A DNA stretch of 5,043 nucleotides, taken from contig JBLRWS010000111.1 of the NCBI GenBank assembly GCA_047921075.1, positions 1 through 5,043 on the forward strand, in the 5' to 3' direction. Numbering within the stretch: the first letter of the stretch is position 1; every line of letters starts with the position of its first letter. Shown piece by piece: positions 1 through 5,043 of this stretch. The position numbers were made by a program, and so were the translations under genes. This stretch comes from JBLRWS01 sp047921075 (lineage in GTDB: Bacteria; Bacteroidota; Rhodothermia; Balneolales; Balneolaceae). The notes under the pieces are model-generated. The model was not told the origin of the DNA. It worked only from the letters and a program-made list of their open reading frames with translations, and ran no database searches.

Positions 1-74
1 GTATTGAGTATCGAGTATTGAGTATTGAGACACCTCGTCTTGCTACCCGATACTTGCTACTCAATACTGATACC
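1..74. repeat. Heptad-repeat hairpin left of trpG (array A)
   Basis: Four in-register heptads (GTATTGA, GTATCGA, GTATTGA, GTATTGA; 1-28) are followed by GAC, a short loop, and then opposite-sense units (TACCCGA 44-50, TACTTGC 51-57, TACTCAA 58-64, then TACTGA and TACC). Pairing base i with base 68-i gives a 31-position stem (1-31 with 37-67) with 24 Watson-Crick pairs, 4 G-U pairs and 3 mismatches, closed by a 5-nt loop at 32-36. The array ends exactly at the stop codon of the antisense gene, sharing base 74. It could act as a processing or stability hairpin in the trp mRNA, or as a 3' hairpin for the antisense transcript; there is no clear U-tract on the + strand. It may extend left of the window. 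The repeat and fold are read directly; the function is inference. Confidence 0.85.
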
Positions 75-433
75 TAAAAACCGGATTCGATTTTTTTTAT
101 GAATGTATATAGCATTTTTTGAATTTCTGTTAATGAATTGTTCAGAGAGTCAAATTCGGCATCTTTTAAGTAGGTTAAATTTTTTGAAATGATTAATTGT
201 GTTTCAAGTTCATATGATGAACCATTGGCAATGTGCAGAAATCTCGTAAAATCTTTACTGGATGACCGCCCTGCACCTTCTGCAATATTTGAACTAATGG
301 AAACCGCGCAGCGCCTCATTTGAGAAGTTATTCCATATAATTCTGATTGCGGAAATTCTGATGTTGACTTATAAATCTCGGTTGCGAGTGATACAGCTTT
401 CGCCCATACATTTAACTCTTTGTAATGATGCAT
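74..433 (-). CDS. Four helix bundle protein (23S rRNA intervening-sequence / S23-like family)
   Basis: This encodes a 119-residue protein with the full family signature: KELNVWAKA near the N-terminus (5-13), FPQSELYGITSQMRR (27-41), SISSNIAEGAGR (45-56), then FTRFLHIANGSSYELETQL (62-80) and a final helix to residue 119. The length is normal for the family (about 115-130). Relatives are the proteins encoded in 23S rRNA intervening sequences, and the fold resembles the Avd accessory protein of diversity-generating retroelements. The molecular role is not established; RNA or nucleic-acid binding is a reasonable guess only. No signal peptide or membrane segment is seen, so it is probably cytoplasmic. 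The gene is intact, starts at ATG 433 and ends with TAG at 74-76. It lies antisense to the trp operon and is bracketed by heptad repeats. By hand count it is about 34% GC, against about 56% for a 120-nt sample of trpG (661-780), which suggests separate origin. No reverse transcriptase or variable repeat is present, so it is not a retroelement here. Confidence 0.9.
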   Translation of the reverse strand: MHHYKELNVWAKAVSLATEIYKSTSEFPQSELYGITSQMRRCAVSISSNIAEGAGRSSSKDFTRFLHIANGSSYELETQLIISKNLTYLKDAEFDSLNNSLTEIQKMLYTFIKKIESGF

Positions 434-500
434 AACGATAAAAATTTATTTCGGGTTGTATAAGTATGAACCACGAAACCGAAAACCCTTACAAAAATAA
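434..500 (-). promoter_or_regulatory. Upstream region of the four-helix-bundle gene, possible promoter
   Basis: These 67 AT-rich bases separate the antisense start codon from array B. Read on the - strand they contain TTTTTG near 495-490 and, roughly 20 nt later, ATACTTATAC, loosely resembling a -35/-10 or Bacteroidota-type -33/-7 pair. The match is weak. No convincing Shine-Dalgarno sequence precedes ATG 433. No other gene or RNA is seen here. A promoter is plausible because the gene opposes the operon and would need one of its own, but this is inference. Confidence 0.2.
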
Positions 501-562
501 TCTCACTACTTGATACTCGATACTCTATACTAGGTACTCAATACCAGATACTCACTACTAAA
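501..562. repeat. Heptad-repeat array abutting the trpG start (array B)
   Basis: After TCTCAC come eight heptads in perfect 7-nt register from 507 to 562: TACTTGA, TACTCGA, TACTCTA, TACTAGG, TACTCAA, TACCAGA, TACTCAC and TACTAAA. The last base of the final unit is the A of the trpG ATG. All units are in one orientation, so the array has no local hairpin of its own. Its partner is array A: 501-530 matches the reverse complement of 1-30 at 26 of 30 positions, with two of the four differences being G-U pairs in + strand RNA. It therefore forms the right-hand inverted repeat around the four-helix-bundle gene and also makes up the whole 5' region of trpG. Confidence 0.85.
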
Positions 563-1146
563 TGATACTAATAATCGACAACTACGACTCCTTCACCTAT
601 AACCTGGTACACATTGTTGCCGGGGTGACCGAAGATTATAAAGTGATCCGCAATGACGACATGTCGGTGGATCAGATTCGGGAGTTGAATCCCGAAAAGA
701 TTTTGATCTCACCGGGTCCGGGAAGGCCGGAAGACGCCGGGGTCACCGAACAGGTAATTCGCGAATTGGGCCCGATGATCCCCGTGCTGGGTGTCTGCCT
801 CGGCCATCAGGCAATTGGCCAGGTATTCGGCGCCAGTGTGGTGTACGCTCCAAGCCTGATGCACGGCAAAACATCGGATATCTTTCACGACGGTAAAACC
901 GTTTTTGAAGGAGTGGAGGATGGATTTGTTGCCACCCGATATCACTCGCTGGCTCTCGACCCCGACACGGTGCCCGATGACAAACTGGAGATCTCGGCAC
1001 GCACCAACGATGGGGTCATCATGGGTGTACGGCATCGTACTCATCCGATTGAAGGAATTCAGTTTCACCCGGAAAGTATTCTCACCGTAGAAGGCCCGAA
1101 AATTGTACAGAACTGGTTAACCCGGACGGCAAAAACTGTCGCTTGA
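562..1146 (+). CDS. trpG: Anthranilate synthase component II, glutamine amidotransferase subunit
   Basis: TrpG hydrolyses glutamine and passes ammonia to TrpE, which makes anthranilate from chorismate, the first committed step of tryptophan synthesis in the cytoplasm. At 194 residues it is a normal stand-alone class I amidotransferase. The N-terminus MILIIDNYDSFTYNL is canonical. The PGPGRPEDAG loop is at 51-60, the nucleophile elbow GVCLGHQAIG at 77-86 with Cys79, MHGK at 100-103, RYHSL at 126-130, and the catalytic His169/Glu171 pair in IQFHPES. ATG 562 is fixed by this conserved start. No Shine-Dalgarno sequence is present: the start codon overlaps the last heptad of array B. The same fold serves 4-amino-4-deoxychorismate synthase (PabA), and the subunit may be shared, but the position in front of trpD favours TrpG. 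Its partner trpE presumably lies left of the window, beyond the repeat and antisense gene. Confidence 0.97.
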   Translation: MILIIDNYDSFTYNLVHIVAGVTEDYKVIRNDDMSVDQIRELNPEKILISPGPGRPEDAGVTEQVIRELGPMIPVLGVCLGHQAIGQVFGASVVYAPSLMHGKTSDIFHDGKTVFEGVEDGFVATRYHSLALDPDTVPDDKLEISARTNDGVIMGVRHRTHPIEGIQFHPESILTVEGPKIVQNWLTRTAKTVA

Positions 1147-1186
1147 TTTCTTTTAAAAAAGATTTAAATAAATACAATAAACCATT
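1147..1186 (+). promoter_or_regulatory. AT-rich trpG-trpD spacer without a Shine-Dalgarno sequence
   Basis: This 40-nt spacer is strongly AT-rich (TTTTAAAAAAGATTTAAAT and following bases) and contains no GGAGG-like motif before the GTG start of trpD. Initiation on an unstructured A/T-rich leader is typical of Bacteroidota-type bacteria. Unlike the spacers around trpG and trpB, it holds no heptad repeat. No terminator hairpin is visible, so trpD is probably co-transcribed with trpG. Confidence 0.4.
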
Positions 1187-2224
1187 GTGGAAAAGTCATT
1201 TACAGATATTTTAGATAATGTTTCTAATAGTGTAAACCTGAGCGAGTCGGAGGCGTCAGCCGCCATGAAAATGATTCTTGACGGGGGTGTTTCCACCGAG
1301 GAGATCGCCGGCTTTTTGGTTGCCATGCGTACCAAAGGCGAGACCGTAGAGGAGCTTACCGGCTTTGTAAAAGAGATGCGCAATGCGGCCGTGCAGGTTG
1401 ATGTGGACACCAATGGCGCTGTGGATTTGTGTGGCACAGGCGGCGACCGTTCCGGTACCTTCAATATTTCCACCGCGGCCATGTTTGTGGTTGCCGGTGC
1501 AGGCGTTCCGGTACTCAAGCACGGCAACCGCTCGGTATCCAGCAAAAGCGGCAGCTTCGACGTACTTGAGTCGCTTGGCGCTGTACCCAATCTGAATAAA
1601 AGTCAGGTAGAATCACTCTATTCCGAAACCGGGATGGCTTTTATGTTCGCGCCCAATTTTCATCCCGCTCTAAAATATGTGATGCCGGCCCGCCGGGCGC
1701 TTAAAATCCGAACGTTTTTCAACATGCTCGGTCCGTTATTGAATCCCGCTGATGTGACAAATCAGGTAGTGGGTGCATTTAGCGTGGATGCCGCCGAGCA
1801 GATGATTCAGATCCTGGGAAATCTGCAAACGCAGAGCGCCTACACACTGAGCGCTCACGACGGGTTAGACGAGGTGAGTGTGAGTGCAGCAACAGAAATT
1901 TTTGAACTGCAATCTCATCTGAGCAAAGGCTCCATTACCTTTCAACCGGAAACACTCGGCTATAAAAAAGCAGATCTGAACGAGTTGATGGGCGGTGATG
2001 CCGATTACAACGCGGCAATACTCAAAACCATACTCGATGGAACAGCTGCTGTAGCGCAGCGCTCCGTGGTAGAGCTAAACGCCGCCTTCGCCATTCATGC
2101 AGCCGGCGCGGCAGACACGCTTGAACAGGCAAAAGAGATGGCAGCAAAAAGCATCGATTCCGGTGAGGCAGCAAAGAAGCTGGCCTTGTTTGTGAAAGAA
2201 TCTCAAAAGGTGGCTGCGCTGTGA
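1187..2224 (+). CDS. trpD: Anthranilate phosphoribosyltransferase
   Basis: TrpD transfers the phosphoribosyl group of PRPP to anthranilate, giving N-(5'-phosphoribosyl)anthranilate, the second committed step. The protein has 345 residues, the usual length for a TrpD not fused to TrpG. An all-helical N-terminal domain (about 1-75, with LSESEA and GGVSTEEIAGFLVAMRTKG) precedes the nucleoside-phosphorylase-type catalytic domain. Motifs seen are the PRPP-binding GTGGD at 83-87 followed by RSGTFNIST, KHGNRSVSSKSGS at 111-123, RTFFNMLGPLLNP at 175-187 (usual form RTIFNLLGPLTNP) and HDGLDE at 224-229. The start is GTG at 1187: the N-terminal helix begins within a few residues, and the next in-frame Met (residue 27) would remove part of the fold. 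The gene ends at TGA 2222-2224, overlapping the trpC start by 4 nt. Confidence 0.97.
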   Translation: MEKSFTDILDNVSNSVNLSESEASAAMKMILDGGVSTEEIAGFLVAMRTKGETVEELTGFVKEMRNAAVQVDVDTNGAVDLCGTGGDRSGTFNISTAAMFVVAGAGVPVLKHGNRSVSSKSGSFDVLESLGAVPNLNKSQVESLYSETGMAFMFAPNFHPALKYVMPARRALKIRTFFNMLGPLLNPADVTNQVVGAFSVDAAEQMIQILGNLQTQSAYTLSAHDGLDEVSVSAATEIFELQSHLSKGSITFQPETLGYKKADLNELMGGDADYNAAILKTILDGTAAVAQRSVVELNAAFAIHAAGAADTLEQAKEMAAKSIDSGEAAKKLALFVKESQKVAAL

Positions 2225-2996
2225 ACATCCTCCAAAAAATAACCGACCAAACGAAAGAAGATCTTGTAAAGCGAAAGCGGAAGGTATCGCTGCGGGATTT
2301 TGAATCGTTTGAACAGTACGAGCGTGAACGACGATCGTTTACGGATGCATTGAAGAGCGAAGATTCTGTATCGGTGATTGCGGAGGTAAAGAAGGCGTCA
2401 CCCTCAAAAGGGATTATCCGGGATGATTTTGATCCGCTGAAAATAGCTGAAGCTTACATTAAAAATGGAGCCGCAGCGATATCTGTGCTCACGGATGAAC
2501 CCTTTTTCAACGGTTCGCTGAAATATTTGGAGTCCATTTCACGGATCTCTCCAGTGCCGCTGCTCCGCAAGGATTTTCTGATTGATCCCTACCAGGTGAA
2601 GGAAGCACGAGCACACGGAGCCGATGCGGTGTTACTGATTGCCACCATTTGTGAGGGCAGCCAGCTTTCTGAATTGCTTGCGGCCACCCGCGAGTTTGGA
2701 TTGCAGGCACTGGTGGAGTGTTATCACGAAGAGGAGATAGACGGGCTGAACTGGGATGAGATAGAAATTGCAGGTGTGAACAACCGAAATTTATCAACGT
2801 TTGAGGTGGATTTGCACCGTGGTGTGGATCTGCTTCAAAAAGCTCCGGAAGGGGTGGTACGGGTTTCTGAAAGCGGCATTCATAAACCGGAGGATATGAA
2901 GGTACTGTACGACAACCAGATCCACTCTGCATTGATTGGCGAACACTTTATGCGTCAGCCGAATGTAGGGAACGCGTTAAAACAATTTTTGGAGCA
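2221..2996 (+). CDS. trpC: Indole-3-glycerol phosphate synthase (3' end lost in assembly gap)
   Basis: TrpC closes the indole ring, converting the 1-(2-carboxyphenylamino)-deoxyribulose phosphate made by TrpF to indole-3-glycerol phosphate with loss of CO2 and water. The visible 258 residues cover essentially the whole TIM barrel: AEVKKASPSKG at 54-64 with the conserved active-site Lys57, LLRKDF at 114-119 with Lys117 (probable general acid), ALVECYHEEE at 163-172 with Glu166, GVNNRNL at 185-191, SESGI at 216-220 and a phosphate-binding LIGEHFMR at 238-245. The start is GTG at 2221 inside a GTGA overlap with the trpD stop, implying translational coupling; no in-frame Met occurs until residue 226. 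The usual length is about 255-270 residues, so only the last few residues and the stop should lie within the Ns. The frame stays open through the Ns into trpF, but that fusion cannot be trusted. Confidence 0.95.
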
Positions 2997-3096
2997 NNNN
3001 NNNNNNNNNNNNNNNNNNNNNNNNNNNNNNNNNNNNNNNNNNNNNNNNNNNNNNNNNNNNNNNNNNNNNNNNNNNNNNNNNNNNNNNNNNNNNNNN
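2997..3096. other. Assembly gap of 100 Ns between trpC and trpF
   Basis: There are exactly 100 unknown bases, the conventional length for a scaffold gap of unspecified size, so the true distance is not known. The gap hides the end of trpC and any trpC-trpF spacer. That trpF lies in the same frame as trpC across it has no meaning. No heptad unit is visible at either edge, but a repeat array inside the gap is a plausible reason for the assembly break. Confidence 0.97.
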
Positions 3097-3099
3097 CAC

Positions 3100-3765
3100 A
3101 TGTTCGCAGATCCAGAAAACAGAACCAAAGTGAAAATTTGCGGCCTTACCACGCTCGAGGATGCCCGGTTTGCTTCGGGCGCACTGGCTGATTTTTTGGG
3201 GTTTATTTTCTATCCCGAAAGTCCTCGATACGTGGACCCGGCCAAGGCGGGAGCCATCATCAACTGGCTCGAAGGCCCACAAAAGGTAGGTGTATTTGTG
3301 AACCAGCCGCTGGATGATGTGAACAGTATCGCAAAGCAGACCGGTGTTGATCTGGTTCAGCTTCACGGTAATGAATCGCCTGAGTATTGTGAACTGGTTG
3401 AGAAGCCGGTAATCAAGGTATTTCATATCACGGAAGATCAAACAGCAGAGGATTTACATGCTGAAATTGAACGATACAGCGGCATCGCTGATTACTATCT
3501 GTTTGATACCAAAACCGACGGACGTTGGGGAGGTACCGGAAAAACGTTCGACTGGAACATCCTGAAGGAGATTACCGATGAAAAGCCATTTTTCCTCTCA
3601 GGAGGTCTCAACCCGGAAAATATTCGTCAGGCTATCGAAACCGTTAACCCAACTGCCGTTGATCTCTCAAGCGGACTCGAAGAATCGCCCGGCCGAAAAG
3701 ACTTCGATAAAATCGAGCAGTTTTTTGATGTGATGAGGGATTTGTGGGAGGAACAGGAATTGTAA
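3100..3765 (+). CDS. trpF: Phosphoribosylanthranilate isomerase
   Basis: TrpF performs the Amadori isomerisation of N-(5'-phosphoribosyl)anthranilate, linking the TrpD and TrpC steps. From ATG 3100 the protein has 221 residues, a normal single-domain TIM barrel. The early motif VKICGLTT (11-18) carries the catalytic Cys14, and DFLGFIFYPESPRYV follows at 31-45. VGVFVNQP is at 63-70, LVQLHGNESPEYC at 85-97, LFDT at 134-137 with the catalytic Asp137, GGTGKTFDW at 144-152, LSGGLNPEN at 166-174 and VDLSSGLEESPGRKD at 187-201. ATG 3100 sits three bases after the gap and ten residues before the first strand, a normal start; a start or fused linker within the Ns cannot be excluded. The stop TAA 3763-3765 is four bases from array C. 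Confidence 0.95.
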   Translation: MFADPENRTKVKICGLTTLEDARFASGALADFLGFIFYPESPRYVDPAKAGAIINWLEGPQKVGVFVNQPLDDVNSIAKQTGVDLVQLHGNESPEYCELVEKPVIKVFHITEDQTAEDLHAEIERYSGIADYYLFDTKTDGRWGGTGKTFDWNILKEITDEKPFFLSGGLNPENIRQAIETVNPTAVDLSSGLEESPGRKDFDKIEQFFDVMRDLWEEQEL

Positions 3766-3769
3766 TATA

Positions 3770-3852
3770 GTATTGAGTATCGGGTAGCAAGTATTGAGAC
3801 GCCCGCTACCCAATACCCAATACTCAATACTCGATACTCAAGACTCAATACC
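3770..3852. repeat. Heptad-repeat hairpin between trpF and trpB (array C)
   Basis: Left units GTATTGA, GTATCGG, GTAGCAA and GTATTGA (3770-3797), then GAC and GCCCGC, are followed by opposite-sense units TACCCAA, TACCCAA, TACTCAA, TACTCGA, TACTCAA, GACTCAA and TACC (3807-3852), all in 7-nt register. 3770-3788 pairs with 3805-3823 at 17 of 19 positions around a 16-nt loop. A competing stem pairs 3773-3782 with 3832-3841 (10 of 10). Array C starts four bases after the trpF stop and ends seven bases (AATAAAA) before the trpB ATG, so it fills the spacer. Its first 31 bases match array A at 27 of 31. There is no U-tract, so a simple terminator is unlikely; mRNA processing or modulation of trpBA expression is possible but inferred. 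Confidence 0.85.
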
Positions 3853-3859
3853 AATAAAA

Positions 3860-5043
3860 ATGAACTACACAGCACCCAACAAAAAAGGATACTTCGGTAA
3901 GTACGGCGGAAAGTTTGTGCCGGAGATTTTGATCCCCGCTCTCGAAGAGCTTGAGGAGGCGTACGAGGAGACGCAGAACGACCCGCTGTTTCAAAAAGAG
4001 TATTACGACCTGCTTCGGGAATATGTGGGTAGGCCGACCAAACTGACTTATGCCAACCGGCTCACTGAGCATTACGGCCGCGCAAAAATCTATTTTAAGC
4101 GGGAAGACCTCTGCCATACCGGTGCTCACAAAATCAACAATGCGATTGGCCAGCTTCTGCTTGCCCGTAAAATGGGCAAGACCCGGATCATCGCCGAAAC
4201 CGGAGCCGGCCAGCACGGCGTGGCCACCGCCACCGCTTGCGCCAAATTCGGATTTGAGTGTGTGATTTACATGGGAGCGGAAGATATGGAGCGTCAAAAG
4301 CTGAATGTAGACCGCATGCGTCTTCTCGGTGCGGAGGTGCGTTCCGTGGAGAGCGGCTCCAAAACATTGAAAGATGCTACCAACGAAGCGATTCGCGACT
4401 GGGTAACCAATGTGGAGAACACATTTTACATTATCGGCTCGGTGGTGGGGCCGCATCCCTATCCCATGATGACCCGCAATTTCCATCGTGTGATCGGTGA
4501 GGAAACGAAAGACCAGCTGAAGCACAAAGAAGGAAGGCTTCCCGACTATCTCATTGCATGCGTTGGAGGTGGGAGTAATGCCATAGGATTTTTCTATCCC
4601 TTTATAGACGATGAGGATGTGAAGATGATTGGCATTGAAGCGGCAGGACTCGGGGCCGATACCGACCAAACCGCGGCGACGCTCACCATCGGTACGCAAG
4701 GCATTCTGCACGGATCCATGAGCTATCTGCTGCACAACGAAGAGGGGCAGATTCAGCTTGCCCACTCCATCAGCGCGGGGCTCGATTATCCCGGCATCGG
4801 TCCGGAGCACGCCTACTTGCACGACACCGGCCGGGTGCACTATTACGGCGTAACCGACCAACAAGCGATGGATGCGGTTCAGCTGATATCCGAAAAAGAG
4901 GGCATTATTCCTGCCATCGAAACGGCTCATGCTTTCGCTTATCTCGAAACGCTAATGCCGCTTACCCAACGTGATGAAATTGTGGTTGTGAACTGCTCCG
5001 GCCGGGGAGATAAGGATATGAAAACAATCTCGGAGTGGTTTAG
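3860..5043 (+). CDS. trpB: Tryptophan synthase beta chain (3' end beyond window)
   Basis: TrpB is the PLP-dependent beta subunit of tryptophan synthase; it condenses indole, channelled from TrpA, with L-serine. 394 complete codons are visible before the window ends mid-codon (final bases AG), and TAG at 5041-5043 is out of frame and not the stop. The usual length is about 395-400, so only a few residues are missing. GYFGKYGGKFVPE (10-22) is the standard TrpB1 N-terminus. The PLP lysine is Lys91 in LCHTGAHKINNA, the catalytic Glu113 lies in AETGAGQHG, the phosphate-binding loop GGGSN is at 236-240, and Ser380 lies in VVNCSGRGDKD. These correspond to Salmonella Lys87, Glu109, GGGSN 232-236 and Ser377. 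Start ATG 3860 follows AATAAAA directly after array C, with no Shine-Dalgarno sequence. trpA is expected downstream. Confidence 0.97.
   Translation, partial: MNYTAPNKKGYFGKYGGKFVPEILIPALEELEEAYEETQNDPLFQKEYYDLLREYVGRPTKLTYANRLTEHYGRAKIYFKREDLCHTGAHKINNAIGQLLLARKMGKTRIIAETGAGQHGVATATACAKFGFECVIYMGAEDMERQKLNVDRMRLLGAEVRSVESGSKTLKDATNEAIRDWVTNVENTFYIIGSVVGPHPYPMMTRNFHRVIGEETKDQLKHKEGRLPDYLIACVGGGSNAIGFFYPFIDDEDVKMIGIEAAGLGADTDQTAATLTIGTQGILHGSMSYLLHNEEGQIQLAHSISAGLDYPGIGPEHAYLHDTGRVHYYGVTDQQAMDAVQLISEKEGIIPAIETAHAFAYLETLMPLTQRDEIVVVNCSGRGDKDMKTISEWF

Noticed and set aside
74..433. A diversity-generating retroelement, because the protein resembles the Avd fold
   Set aside because: No reverse transcriptase, template repeat or variable repeat lies in the window, and the sequence is the common stand-alone four-helix-bundle type.
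434..561. A tryptophan leader peptide with attenuator before trpG
   Set aside because: No short open frame rich in Trp codons and no terminator with a U-tract is present; the region is the antisense gene's upstream plus heptads.
1..562. A CRISPR array
   Set aside because: The repeats are only 7 nt, contiguous and without unique spacers, and occur in both orientations; no cas gene is present.
709..1068. - strand open frames opposite trpG, and similar ones opposite trpD (1153-1590, 1256-1522, 2022-2228) and trpC (2507-2932)
   Set aside because: All lie inside well-conserved trp genes, have no family resemblance and fit chance antisense frames in mid-GC coding DNA.
905..1595. Short + strand open frames inside trpG (905-1090) and trpD (1383-1595), and likewise in trpB (4050-4265, 4258-4500)
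   Set aside because: They are alternate frames of confirmed genes with no independent support.
2221..3765. A bifunctional TrpC-TrpF fusion protein
   Set aside because: The link is made only of Ns. TrpC is already near full length at 2996 and TrpF has its own plausible ATG at 3100.
3845..4930. A 361-codon open frame on the - strand opposite trpB
   Set aside because: It is a shadow of trpB, whose full set of catalytic motifs is on the + strand. The antisense translation shows no recognisable family, and its start lies within trpB.
5041..5043. TAG at the window end as the trpB stop codon
   Set aside because: The trpB frame reads TTT at 5039-5041 followed by AG, so TAG is out of frame and trpB continues beyond the window.

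Overview
The window is an internal stretch of a tryptophan biosynthesis operon, read left to right on the + strand: trpG, trpD, trpC, trpF and the start of trpB, which runs off the right edge. trpE would be expected just left of position 1 and trpA just right of 5043; neither can be seen. The order (E)-G-D-C-F-B-(A), with trpG, trpC and trpF as separate genes, the near absence of Shine-Dalgarno sequences and the presence of a 'four helix bundle' (23S rRNA intervening-sequence type) gene suggest a Bacteroidota or Balneolota-like bacterium of middling GC. That taxonomic reading is inference. The run of exactly 100 Ns suggests a draft or metagenome assembly.

Layout: 1-74 is a heptanucleotide repeat array that folds into a 31-position hairpin. 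74-433 on the - strand is a small AT-rich four-helix-bundle gene, antisense to the operon. 434-500 is its short upstream region. 501-562 is a second, one-directional heptad array that runs into the trpG start codon. Then come trpG (562-1146), a 40-nt AT-rich spacer, trpD (1187-2224, GTG start) and trpC (from 2221, GTG start, 4-nt overlap with trpD). A 100-N gap (2997-3096) hides the trpC end and the trpC/trpF junction. trpF (3100-3765) follows, then a third heptad array arranged as a hairpin (3770-3852), then trpB (3860 to the edge). No gene-free stretch exceeds 300 bases.

Function: TrpG supplies ammonia to TrpE for anthranilate synthesis. TrpD adds phosphoribosyl, TrpF isomerises, TrpC closes the indole ring, and TrpB with TrpA condenses indole with serine. 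All visible catalytic motifs are intact, so this looks like a working pathway.

The unusual part is between the genes. Related 7-nt repeats (GTATYGA on one side, its complement TACTCRA on the other) fill the spacer before trpG and the trpF-trpB spacer. In the first spacer they enclose the antisense four-helix-bundle gene between 30-nt inverted repeats, an arrangement like the intervening sequences that interrupt some bacterial 23S rRNA genes, but here inside an mRNA operon. This is the best candidate for an undescribed element: a heptad-hairpin repeat family with an associated four-helix-bundle gene.
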